Origin: Vibrio penaeicida
GTDB lineage: Bacteria > Pseudomonadota > Gammaproteobacteria > Enterobacterales > Vibrionaceae
Direction of reading: 5' to 3'
DNA: 64,000 nt
NCBI RefSeq assembly: GCF_002933855.1
Contig: NZ_BFAQ01000012.1
Location: 118,245-182,244 of the forward strand
The notes beneath the pieces are model-generated. The model was given only the letters and a program-made list of their open reading frames with translations, made no database searches and was not told where the DNA came from. Positions 55,180-63,653 of this stretch are shown in pieces. Position 1 is the first letter of the stretch, and each line of letters opens with the position of its first letter. The position numbers and the translations under genes were made by a program.

Positions 55180-56078
55180 GCGTAGCTCCCCCTAAGTGAC
55201 AAATTGAAGAACTTGATGAGAAACTTCGCGACGCCATCGTTTGCGTTGCTTTGCGTAAATAAAGGATTAGGGAGTCGACGAGGCAAATCTGACATGGCAT
55301 TTTGCATTACAATACCAAGCGCTGCGGTTTTTAATATGGACTCATCACTCATACCGTCACCAAATGCTATCGCTTCTTTTTCTAGGTCGATGCCCTTCAA
55401 GGATAAATGCCGATCAGCGGCGGTGGCTTTCGTTACGTATTTTGGGCTGATTTCAAGAGAGTGATCAGCCGAAAGGGTGATTTCACATTCATTTTCGAAA
55501 AGGCTTCTTAGTTTTCTTTCTACCTCTATTGAGTCATGAGAGGTGGATACAAGAAGCTTATTTGCTTTTAAAGAAAGAAGATGCTTTGGTCGGTGAAGAA
55601 AATAAGGGAATTGAAATTTAGAAGAATAGGCACTGACGTTGTGATTGACTTCACTGACGTGCCAGCCATCAGTATCAAATACACTAACATGAGTATTTGG
55701 ACCGGACAGAAACCTTAAGAGTTGTTGATATGTCGAATGAGGAAAGGTAATGTTTTGTGCGTAAGCCAATTCATTCGTTTGTGCTTCTAATGCACCATTG
55801 CAGCCTAATATTGTTGGTGAAAAATCAAGTGGCTTTAGCGGCTTGAAAGCGTCTCTTGGATGCCTCCCCGTTGTTAATATAACTTCAATACCACTGACGT
55901 AAAGCCTAGTTAAAATACAGCTTGTATAGTCTGTAATTTCCCCCGTTGGGTCTAGTAATGTGCCATCTAGATCCGTAACTATCGCTTTAATTGTGTTGCC
56001 GTTAACGATCATAATAATAAACCTGTAGATATAGTTATCCTTCGCCAGTTGCAATGTACGCTTAGCGGTGGTGGTCAT
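55176..56078 (-). CDS. HAD-superfamily (Cof-type) phosphatase upstream of the NRPS
   Basis: Haloacid-dehalogenase-like hydrolase of the Cof/YidA group, probably a sugar or small-molecule phosphatase in the cytosol. The nucleophile motif is IVTDLDGTLLD near residue 33, motif II is LTTGRHPRD near 66, and the C-terminal motif GDGMSDESILKTA near 242 completes the metal site. The frame is open from 56078 (300 residues). An ATG at 56012 that starts MIVNGNTIKAIVTDLDGT is the more family-like start (278 residues), with AGG about nine bases before it. The stop overlaps the NRPS start as ATGA, so the two are translationally coupled. Its role for the peptide product is unknown. Confidence 0.87.
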   Translation of the reverse strand: MTTTAKRTLQLAKDNYIYRFIIMIVNGNTIKAIVTDLDGTLLDPTGEITDYTSCILTRLYVSGIEVILTTGRHPRDAFKPLKPLDFSPTILGCNGALEAQTNELAYAQNITFPHSTYQQLLRFLSGPNTHVSVFDTDGWHVSEVNHNVSAYSSKFQFPYFLHRPKHLLSLKANKLLVSTSHDSIEVERKLRSLFENECEITLSADHSLEISPKYVTKATAADRHLSLKGIDLEKEAIAFGDGMSDESILKTAALGIVMQNAMSDLPRRLPNPLFTQSNANDGVAKFLIKFFNLSLRGSYA

Positions 56079-56813
56079 TGACCTTATAATTTTGCAATCC
56101 CAATTAGGATTAAATTAATACGTGGCTTGTTATTTAACTCGTGAACCAAATCGGAAATTATTCGAGCTACAAAATAAATATTTGTAATTATATGATTTAA
56201 TAAGGTTTTTTATGCACTTAATTTCGTAGCGCTTTTTATTTCAGGAGATAGTAATCATATTTTTTGCTGAAAAAAATCCCTAAATAGCACTCTGTATAAC
56301 TTGGCTCAATAATGGGAATAATGAACATGTAATTCCAATATTTGAGTATTTAAAATTATTGTCATTAAAGAGATTGTTTATACAGTCTTGCATTCAGCAT
56401 TTGATAGTGCTCTTATAAAGCTATAATTATTTGACCTATATCTTGAAAGTTATTTCTTATTTAGCTCGATTTCATTCTCTTAATGTTTTCCTACAGTGAA
56501 CAGCTCATTAATTTTAAATTCGACACCATATAATGAACGATATTATGTAATGCGTTGATTTTTATTTTAATTATCCAATTATACTCGCAAGTTAAATATG
56601 AATTAATGCGCTAACTTATTGTGAATAAAGCGTGTGCCGTTTTTTTCTTTGAAAAATCAATAATAATTTATGATATTAGACTCATATTATCTCCTAAATA
56701 AAGAAATGCATGGTGGGTTTTAAGAAATTGGAACAGATGCACGTAATGTTTTTTCCCATATTCAATTTGACATTAAATCGGTTGAAGCGAAGTCATAATG
56801 ATTTTGAGGAAGC
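56079..56813. other. AT-rich region without genes upstream of the HAD-NRPS operon
   Basis: About 735 bases, very AT-rich, with no credible coding frame on either strand and no RNA gene recognised. It must contain the HAD-NRPS promoter. Its length and composition suggest an acquired junction. Confidence 0.5.
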
Positions 56814-56841
56814 AAAAAAAAGACACCTTTTCGGCGTCTTT
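56814..56841 (-). terminator. Terminator of the dicarboxylate symporter gene
   Basis: On the minus strand AAAGACGCC, loop GAAAA, GGTGTC, then TTTTTTTT. It lies about 80 bases after the symporter stop. Confidence 0.85.
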
Positions 56842-56920
56842 CGATATTTTTTATAGGTTAAGTAACCTAAAAGCGTAGGAGTTATGCCCAAGCTAGCTGC
56901 TTGGACATGTCACTTAAAAG

Positions 56921-58198
56921 CTAGGCTTGGGAAGCTTCTGAGGAAATATCCGCTTTGGCTGTTTGGTTGTATACCTTTTCATCTAACTCGCCTTCGCTTT
57001 TACCGACAAGCGTCGAGACCATTAGGTCACCACACACGTTTACGCTTGTGCGAGCCATATCTAGGATACGGTCGATGCCTGCAACAATGGCTAAGCCTTC
57101 AAGCGGTAGACCTACGGTTGTTAGAACGAGTGAAAGCATAATCAATCCAGCACCAGGGACACCTGCCGTACCAATAGATGCCAGAGTTGAGGTTAGGATG
57201 ATCAACAGGTAATCGGAGGTTTCAAGTGTGACACCAAATGCCTGAGCAATAAATAAAGCACAAACACCTTGGTAGAGTGCTGTACCATCCATGTTGATTG
57301 TGGCACCTAAAGGCAATACAAAACTGGATACGCTCTTTGAAATGCCAAGCTCTTCCTGCGCAGACTTAATTGTGGCTGGTAAAGTGCCGGAGCTACTAGT
57401 GGTGGTGAATGCCACGGTTGCTGGGTTAACAATGCCTTTCAGGTATTGAATAGGGCTTAATCTGCCTACAACGGTAATCAAACCACTGTAGAACACAACC
57501 ACGTGAATAATACAGCCGATGTATACGGCCAATATGACTTTTCCTAACGGCAGTAACACATCTAACCCATATTTCCCCGCAACCCATGCCATAAGGCCAA
57601 AAATGCCAAAAGGAGCAAGTTTCATAACCAATGAAGTGAGCTTATACATGCCTTCGGCTAAACTTTCGAATACTCGAATGGCAGGCTCACCTTTTTCACC
57701 TATCAAAGTAAGAGAGACACCAAGCCCAATGGCAAAGGTAATAATTTGCAGAATATTGCCAGAGGCCAGCGCATCGACTGGGTTTTTGGGAATAATGTTA
57801 AGCAGCGTTTGAACCAATGACGGCGAATCTTTTGCCGCACTTACTGCCTCGGTTGCGGTGATATTGATACCAGCACCCGGAGTTAGAAGGGTAGCAAGCG
57901 CCAACCCGATCGAGATTGCAATTGCGGTCGTCGAGAGATAGAGGATAACGGCCTTTCCGCCAATTCGACCCATCTTTTTTGTGTCTTTCATTGATGTAAT
58001 ACCTACAATCAATGAACAGAATACAAGTGGCACGATCAGCATTTTGATCAAATTAATGAATAGTGTACCGATAGGCTTTAGAACCTCGGCACTTGGTCCA
58101 AAAATTGCGCCAACTGCAACTCCGGCAACCATTCCAATCACAATTTGTTTCCACAGGTTTAATCCTGATGAGCCGTTGTTTGTCGTTGTATTCGACAT
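56921..58198 (-). CDS. Dicarboxylate/amino acid:cation symporter (DAACS family)
   Basis: Inner-membrane Na+ or H+ symporter of the GltP/DctA family, 425 residues, with eight or so hydrophobic helices and two re-entrant loops. Family motifs include the serine-rich TTTSSSGTLPATI near residue 275, GATINMDGTALYQG near 303 and AGVPGAGLIMLSLVL near 350. Substrates are glutamate/aspartate, C4-dicarboxylates or serine/threonine. The conserved Asp/Arg near DRILDMARTSVNVCGD (about 385-400) fits acidic amino acids or dicarboxylates. It is a single gene with its own terminator. Confidence 0.92.
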   Translation of the reverse strand: MSNTTTNNGSSGLNLWKQIVIGMVAGVAVGAIFGPSAEVLKPIGTLFINLIKMLIVPLVFCSLIVGITSMKDTKKMGRIGGKAVILYLSTTAIAISIGLALATLLTPGAGINITATEAVSAAKDSPSLVQTLLNIIPKNPVDALASGNILQIITFAIGLGVSLTLIGEKGEPAIRVFESLAEGMYKLTSLVMKLAPFGIFGLMAWVAGKYGLDVLLPLGKVILAVYIGCIIHVVVFYSGLITVVGRLSPIQYLKGIVNPATVAFTTTSSSGTLPATIKSAQEELGISKSVSSFVLPLGATINMDGTALYQGVCALFIAQAFGVTLETSDYLLIILTSTLASIGTAGVPGAGLIMLSLVLTTVGLPLEGLAIVAGIDRILDMARTSVNVCGDLMVSTLVGKSEGELDEKVYNQTAKADISSEASQA

Positions 58199-58672
58199 GT
58201 TTATTCCTTGTCCTAAAAAATTTGTTTTATATCGTTATATACCCAAGTATTTTGAGATTACTTAGGTATTTGGGTAGAAACCCATTACTCACAGTGGCGA
58301 GCTCAAAGTGTGAGCTCAATAGCATATGAGTAAATCATAATGCAAATGAGATGCAGTGATATCTGTACCATAATTTATAATTCACGTATTTATGTATTTA
58401 GTGGAAACATGCTGTGAATCTAATAATTTATAAAGATTCATTGCATTAGAAATAAGTGAAATAAATGGCTTAAAAACAACCAGACTGGGTTTATTAGAAA
58501 AATTTGAACATATCCTTCGGAGTGTATGGGTATACATAATAGATAAGGTCAATCAAAATAGTATCAGTGACCTCAAGGTGTAATACTCAATGATTTTGAC
58601 TAGAGCACGAAGTAGTTAGGTCACTAGGTAATTAAGATGTTGGGTAGTCGGCTAGGTAGTTAGGAGATTCAT
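58199..58672. other. Intergenic region with short direct repeats before the DOPA-dioxygenase-like gene
   Basis: About 470 bases between divergent genes. No gene is supported. At 58611-58670 there are several imperfect copies of a TAGGTAGTTAGG-like unit (AGTAGTTAGGTCACTAGG; GGCTAGGTAGTTAGGAG), the last next to the Shine-Dalgarno of the following gene. Significance unknown. Confidence 0.4.
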
Positions 58673-58993
58673 ATGTTTCACGCGCACGTTTATTTTGGTT
58701 TGAACAACCTTGCGAAAGCCGACGCTTTACGCAAGAAAATACGAAAGGAACGCCAAGACGTAGTTGCCGTTTTTGAGTTGGTAGAGAAGCTCGTCGGCCC
58801 TCATAAGATGCCAATGTTCGAAATCCATTTTAAAGATGATAGCGATGGGATTATCAATTGGCTTGATAAAGAACGCGGAGACATGTCGGTTCTGATTCAT
58901 CCTGTTAGTAACGAACACTTACTTGACCATACTGAACGAGCCATATGGTTAGGAAGAGAGCTTGGTGTTTTTGAAGAAACACTATCGCATTAG
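58673..58993 (+). CDS. DOPA 4,5-dioxygenase family protein
   Basis: A 106-residue protein of the small DOPA 4,5-dioxygenase-like family, normally 105-125 residues. Recognised by HAHVYF at residues 3-8, VGPHKMPMFEIHF near 41-53 and VLIHPVSNEHLLDHTERAIW near 74-93, whose His residues probably bind iron. Plant and fungal relatives cleave L-DOPA extradiolically; bacterial substrates are mostly unknown. GGAGATTCAT supplies the Shine-Dalgarno. It is convergent with the sulfatase genes. Confidence 0.87.
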   Translation: MFHAHVYFGLNNLAKADALRKKIRKERQDVVAVFELVEKLVGPHKMPMFEIHFKDDSDGIINWLDKERGDMSVLIHPVSNEHLLDHTERAIWLGRELGVFEETLSH

Positions 58994-59039
58994 AAGCTCG
59001 GCGATTACCGAGCCTACCTTGATACTTTGAGCTATCGAT

Positions 59040-60506
59040 CTATCTTGAGCGGTTTTTTTTGATGACGTTAGCCAATTTCAAAGCCAACTCATCGACTTTG
59101 TCAGGCATGCTAGCTGCTAGGTTTTTGAGCTGCCCTATATCATCATGCAAATCGTATAGTTGTGGCTCAGGCGTATTCCCTTTTTCGTTGCCAGTGTATT
59201 GGCAAATAAAGTCGTCATCATGCGGGGGAATATAGGCGTATTGTTTGTCTCGGTACACTTTCTTATATTGCATACCTTCTAACACCATATCGTTACGTCC
59301 TTCTTGCGTTTTGCCTCTTAGCGCATCAAGTAAGTTATGGCTGTCTGGAGCTTCCGCCTCTGAAAGCGACTGCCCTGTGAGGGCGGCAAAGGTGGCGTAT
59401 AAGTCGACTTGGTTGATCAGCGCCTCGGAATCACCCTTTTGAATGCCATTTGGCCAGCGAACAATAAAGGGGACTCGTGTACCGCCTTCAAACAAGCTGT
59501 ACTTCCCGCCACGCAGAGGACCGACCATTTTATGGTGACCATTCAAAGTCACGGCTTCATCCTTGTAACCGTCATTCAATACCGGTCCGTTATCGCTGGA
59601 GAAGATAACTATGGTGTCGTCTTTTAAATTCAATTCGTCTAACTTATCTAGAACCTGTCCGATGCACCAATCCATTTCGACTATTACATCACCGCGGACA
59701 CCATGCGGGGTAGTGCCTCGAAATTGTGGGTTTGGAATGCGTGGAACATGTGGCTGGTGTAGGGCGTAGAACAAGAAAAAAGGCTCATTTTGGTTTTTTT
59801 CAATAAAGGAAATGGCTTTGTTTGCGAACACTTCACCCATTGTTTCGTCATTCCAAATGGCAGATTGCCCGCCCTTCATATGACCGATACGGCTGACACC
59901 ATTGATAATCGTGCCATCGTGTCCGTGATCGTACATCACATCCAAAAGTTCAGGGTTCTCTCTTCCTGTCGGAATACCCTCATACGCTTTATCCCAATCG
60001 TAAGTGACTTCAATAGGGTCGTTAGGATCCAAATTTTCGACTTCTCGGTTATCGATATACACGCAGGGTACACGGTCGTTGGTAGCGGCCATAATGTAGG
60101 ATTCATCAAACCCCACATCGTTTGGCGTGCCCTCAATCGGCTGGTTAAAGTTCAAGTCTCCATTCCCCAAACCTAAATGCCATTTCCCGACGATACCGGT
60201 TTGATAACCCGCCTTTTGGAACATTCTTGGCATGGTATCGTCTAGCTTACCAATGATTTGTGGCGCGTCTCCGGGGAGAACGGCCGCATCTGGGTTCCTC
60301 CATGGGTAAGATCCGGTAAGCAAACTGTAGCGCGAGGGAGTACAGGTTGCGGCAGTGGCGTAACCTTGATGAAACTTTAAACCTTCTTCAGCCAGCTTAT
60401 CGAGGTTAGGTGTTGGGATCTCATTTGCGCCGTAGCAACTAATGTCGCCAAATCCGAGGTCGTCGGCGTACATGATAATGACGTTGGGGGTGGCTTTCTC
60501 AGTCAT
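59040..60506 (-). CDS. Sulfatase A (S1 family, Cys-type), no signal peptide
   Basis: Formylglycine-dependent sulfatase, 488 residues. The modification motif is CTPSR with Cys55 (in ATAATCTPSRYSLLTGSYP). Metal-binding Asp residues lie in YADDLGFGD near 13-21 and in IVIFSSDNGPV near 305, and KWHLG lies near 112. No signal peptide is visible, so it should act in the cytosol, probably on sulfated disaccharides or sugars. The start ATG overlaps the end of sulfatase B by eight bases. Cys-type maturation agrees with the anSME gene nearby. The position of the sulfate ester it removes is not readable. Confidence 0.93.
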   Translation of the reverse strand: MTEKATPNVIIMYADDLGFGDISCYGANEIPTPNLDKLAEEGLKFHQGYATAATCTPSRYSLLTGSYPWRNPDAAVLPGDAPQIIGKLDDTMPRMFQKAGYQTGIVGKWHLGLGNGDLNFNQPIEGTPNDVGFDESYIMAATNDRVPCVYIDNREVENLDPNDPIEVTYDWDKAYEGIPTGRENPELLDVMYDHGHDGTIINGVSRIGHMKGGQSAIWNDETMGEVFANKAISFIEKNQNEPFFLFYALHQPHVPRIPNPQFRGTTPHGVRGDVIVEMDWCIGQVLDKLDELNLKDDTIVIFSSDNGPVLNDGYKDEAVTLNGHHKMVGPLRGGKYSLFEGGTRVPFIVRWPNGIQKGDSEALINQVDLYATFAALTGQSLSEAEAPDSHNLLDALRGKTQEGRNDMVLEGMQYKKVYRDKQYAYIPPHDDDFICQYTGNEKGNTPEPQLYDLHDDIGQLKNLAASMPDKVDELALKLANVIKKNRSR

Positions 60507-61992
60507 GGTTGGTCCTGCAAGTATTAGAGGTAAGGGACGGGTAGTTCAGAAGATCTGGCAAAATACAAAGCTCCGCCCATGGGTCTTGAATGCGCTCAAG
60601 CTCAAATGCCATCAGCGTGAGCAGTTTCTTTTCTCTTGTTTCTTCCGGCATAAAAGAAAGGGGGTGAAGTTGATAGGGATCGTTACGGTTATCGAAAAAT
60701 TGAATGCTCTCTAATTGATGGTTACGGTTAATGGTTAAGGTGACGCTGTAGTAGTCTGTTTTTATGCCACGAGCGATGGGGAAGTAGCTGGTGACATTGC
60801 CTTCTGTGTTTGTATCCCCATCGACATTTTTGATGTAGAGAGCGTGGCGATAGGGTTGAGATTCCTGTTGGGTAAGGTACGGAGCGAGGTTATGCCCGTG
60901 CAGTAATTTTGGAATGTTGGTTTCAAGCCCTAACAGATCCAGTACTGTTGGCATAATATCGGGGCTACTCAAAAACACATCACTGATTTGAGTGTCTGAT
61001 TGGAAAGGGCGCTTTATTAAAAAGGGAACATTAAACGCTTCGTTGTAGAGCGTGTTTTTCGCGTCGTTTAACCCATGTGAACAAAGCGTTTCCCCATGAT
61101 CAGAAGTAAATACGATGAGCGTATTCTCCCACTCTCCGCTGTCTTTTAATGCCGTCAAAATTCGCCCAAATTCTCTATCTACACCCGTTACGTTCGCAAA
61201 GTAAAAGGGGGCAGCGGCGGATTTTGGCATTTTATCATCGGCGTTAACTCGCACCAGTAGCGTGTCGTTAGGGCTTGATGCGTAGAGGCTTAAGTCTTCG
61301 CTTGTACAATCATCAAGTGAAGAGTAGGGACTATGCGGCGGATTCATTGATACAAATAATGCGAAGGGTTTTTGTTCGTCGCGTTGATTTTCGCTGTTGT
61401 TCAAATAAGCGATCGCTTTGTCGGCTTCATGCTTGGCGGACCATTCTTTGGGTTCATGGCGCTTTCCCTGATTATCGTAATAATGAGGGTTTTTGTGCTC
61501 ATCGAACGTACCATAGCCATACCAATAGTCGATGCCATGTCGTCTTTCCGTTTCAGTGTAAGAGTCCCAAGCAGGGCGGTTCGGGTCTACAAATTGTCCG
61601 TTATTCTCTGGATCGTTAGGTGTCGGAAAATCCAAATGCCATTTGCCGATGTACCCCACGTTATATCCAGAGTGAGCCAGCACATCCGTAAAGCAGACTT
61701 TATCTTTAGGTAGATCTGAATTTAACCGGCCAGAGTGGCAATTAAGCGGTACGCCACTTTTGTTGGGGTACATACCCGTTAGCAGGCTACCTCGATGCGG
61801 GCTGCACAATGGGCAATTACTTACCGCGTTAGAGACTATGGTGGCTTGTTTGACGAAATTGTCGATATTGGGTGTAAATACTGGGTCAGCCACACCGGGT
61901 AAAAATGATCGAAAAGGTTCTTGTTGCCAAAACCCCATAGCCATCTGGCGAAATTGATCAGGGAAAACATAAAGAAGATTAGGACGACGCAC
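60499..61992 (-). CDS. Sulfatase B (S1 family, Cys-type), no signal peptide
   Basis: Second formylglycine-dependent sulfatase, about 497 residues. The modification motif is CSPHR with Cys63 (NCPLCSPHRGSLLTGMYPN), and the Asp-rich metal sites include VFTSDHGETLCSHG near 305. The frame is open to a TTG at 62046, but a GTG at 61992 with GAGG five bases before it gives the family N-terminus MRRPNLLYVFPDQFRQ and is preferred. No signal peptide. It is the first gene of a two-sulfatase operon with operator copy 6 about 86 bases upstream. CSPHR differs from the sister's CTPSR, so the two probably remove different sulfates. Confidence 0.92.
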   Translation of the reverse strand: MRRPNLLYVFPDQFRQMAMGFWQQEPFRSFLPGVADPVFTPNIDNFVKQATIVSNAVSNCPLCSPHRGSLLTGMYPNKSGVPLNCHSGRLNSDLPKDKVCFTDVLAHSGYNVGYIGKWHLDFPTPNDPENNGQFVDPNRPAWDSYTETERRHGIDYWYGYGTFDEHKNPHYYDNQGKRHEPKEWSAKHEADKAIAYLNNSENQRDEQKPFALFVSMNPPHSPYSSLDDCTSEDLSLYASSPNDTLLVRVNADDKMPKSAAAPFYFANVTGVDREFGRILTALKDSGEWENTLIVFTSDHGETLCSHGLNDAKNTLYNEAFNVPFLIKRPFQSDTQISDVFLSSPDIMPTVLDLLGLETNIPKLLHGHNLAPYLTQQESQPYRHALYIKNVDGDTNTEGNVTSYFPIARGIKTDYYSVTLTINRNHQLESIQFFDNRNDPYQLHPLSFMPEETREKKLLTLMAFELERIQDPWAELCILPDLLNYPSLTSNTCRTNHD

Positions 61993-62077
61993 AATTACCT
62001 CGCGGTATACAAATAAATCGGTGCCCAAACATGTCATCACAAACAAGCGAGCACAAAAATTTACCGAGATGATAATT

Positions 62078-62092
62078 TGAAATGCCGTTTTA
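62078..62092 (+). promoter_or_regulatory. KdgR-like operator copy 6 (sulfatases)
   Basis: TGAAATGCCGTTTTA followed by AAAATT. It sits in the divergent sulfatase/maturase promoter region, about 86 bases upstream of the sulfatase B GTG. Confidence 0.7.
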
Positions 62093-62124
62093 AAAATTTA
62101 CAAAGATCACATTTATTGACAAAT

Positions 62125-62139
62125 CAAAAAGGCGTTTCA
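62125..62139 (-). promoter_or_regulatory. KdgR-like operator copy 7 (sulfatase maturase)
   Basis: On the minus strand TGAAACGCCTTTTTG, about 82 bases upstream of the anSME ATG. Together with copy 6 it gives each divergent gene its own site. Confidence 0.6.
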
Positions 62140-62220
62140 AAAAATATATTGTATTTTGTTAGGCAATTAATCGTTGAATAACTGATTTTGGGTATATGCC
62201 TAATCAAACCAGAGAAAACA

Positions 62221-63468
62221 ATGAATGCACTGATCACAGCCCTAAAGAGCCCACACCCGCTGCGAATAGAAACACACAAACCTAAAGCAGCCAGGCCTTT
62301 TCATGTGCTGAGCAAGCCTATAGGACCGCTGTGCAATCTCGATTGTGAGTACTGCTTCTATTTAGACAAAACGGAATACTATCCAGGTCAAAATCGCTTT
62401 GATATGACGGATGCGGCATTAGAAGTACACGTCAGAAATTACATCGACAGCCAGCCTTTAGGCTGTAAAGAAGTGGTGTTCGGCTGGCAAGGTGGAGAAC
62501 CAACCATGCGAGGCATTGAGTTTTTTGAACGTGCGGTAGCGTTTCAAAAAAAGCATTCGCGCAAGGGAATGATCATCAGTAATACGATACAAACGAATGG
62601 TGTGCTTATTGATGAACGCTGGGCGTGTTTCTTAAAAGAAAATGATTTCTTGGTAGGGGTCAGTTTGGATGGCGATGAAGCGCTTCATGACCATTTCAGG
62701 AAAACACGCAGTGGCAAAGGATCATATAAACAAGTGGTTTGCGGGTTAAACACCCTTCTTAAATACGGTGTTGAAACCAATGTACTCACCGTTGTTCAAA
62801 GCGATAATGCGCAGCACCCACAGCGGGTATACGAACACATAACCAGCCTCGGCGTTCAGTTCATTCAATTCATACCTGTGGTTGAAGCCGAAAAAGGCAA
62901 AGGGATTTCTCATCGCAGCGTCAGCGCCGAACAATTTGGACGCTTTATGATTGAAGTGTTTGAAGTTTGGCGAAAGCGGGATTTAGGGCGAGTGTTCATT
63001 AGCCACTTCGATAATGCACTCGGAATGGTATTAGGCATGCCGTCCACTAACTGTGTGCATTCCCCTCAATGTGGTGAAAACTTGGTTATGGAGCACAATG
63101 GGGATGTTTACAGCTGCGATCATTTTGTCTATCCAGAATTTAAACTCGGGAATTTGAATCGGCGTGATTATCCCGACTTGATTGAAACCCCAGTCCAACA
63201 ATCATTTGCTAAAAGAAAGCCCGTTGGTGCGGCGCTGCACTGCGTAAACTGTTCCCAAAGAGATTTATGCCATGGTGCATGCCCCGCTCAACGTATTGAT
63301 GAAGTTGGTGAGCTATCGATTACTGCTAAACATCGATTATGTGAAGGTTACTTCGCGTTTTTTTCCCATGTTCGGCCGTATTTGAAAGCCATGGGAGCGT
63401 GCCTAAAGCGCGGTTGGAGCCCAAACCATTACCTAAGATTTTTGCCGTCAGATAAGCACATTGGTTAA
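62221..63468 (+). CDS. Anaerobic sulfatase-maturating enzyme (radical SAM, SPASM)
   Basis: Radical-SAM enzyme that oxidises the active-site Cys (or Ser) of sulfatases to formylglycine in the cytosol, without oxygen. About 415 residues from the ATG at 62221; the frame opens earlier at a TTG (62188). The radical-SAM motif CNLDCEYCFYL gives C38, C42 and C45. The C-terminal SPASM cysteines are in NCVHSPQCGENLVM, VYSCDHF and CVNCSQRDLCHGACP. FGWQGGEPTMRG near 88 is the usual GGEP. It is divergent from the two Cys-type sulfatases, its evident substrates. Confidence 0.95.
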   Translation: MNALITALKSPHPLRIETHKPKAARPFHVLSKPIGPLCNLDCEYCFYLDKTEYYPGQNRFDMTDAALEVHVRNYIDSQPLGCKEVVFGWQGGEPTMRGIEFFERAVAFQKKHSRKGMIISNTIQTNGVLIDERWACFLKENDFLVGVSLDGDEALHDHFRKTRSGKGSYKQVVCGLNTLLKYGVETNVLTVVQSDNAQHPQRVYEHITSLGVQFIQFIPVVEAEKGKGISHRSVSAEQFGRFMIEVFEVWRKRDLGRVFISHFDNALGMVLGMPSTNCVHSPQCGENLVMEHNGDVYSCDHFVYPEFKLGNLNRRDYPDLIETPVQQSFAKRKPVGAALHCVNCSQRDLCHGACPAQRIDEVGELSITAKHRLCEGYFAFFSHVRPYLKAMGACLKRGWSPNHYLRFLPSDKHIG

Positions 63469-63517
63469 TGATGCCTCTATCAAAAATGTGAACCTATCCA
63501 GCTATCAGATATAAAAA

Positions 63518-63532
63518 TGAAACGTAGTTTTG
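63518..63532 (+). promoter_or_regulatory. KdgR-like operator copy 8
   Basis: TGAAACGTAGTTTTG, preceded by ATAAAAA. It is 122 bases upstream of the final gene's ATG. Confidence 0.6.
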
Positions 63533-63550
63533 ATCTGAATAGCATAAAAA

Positions 63551-63565
63551 TGAAAAAGCGTTTTA
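63551..63565 (+). promoter_or_regulatory. KdgR-like operator copy 9
   Basis: TGAAAAAGCGTTTTA followed by AAAATG, 33 bases (about three helical turns) after copy 8 and 89 bases upstream of the last gene. Confidence 0.6.
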
Positions 63566-63653
63566 AAAATGATTTTAAATGGGTTTTAATCTGACTTAAA
63601 GATGAGATACACCCGTTGCATAGCGCTGTAAATAGTGCAGTAAGAGGATGAAC

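Noticed and set aside
56884-57212. Plus-strand open frames over the end of the symporter gene
   Set aside because: They are opposite-strand shadows of a clear DAACS transporter gene.
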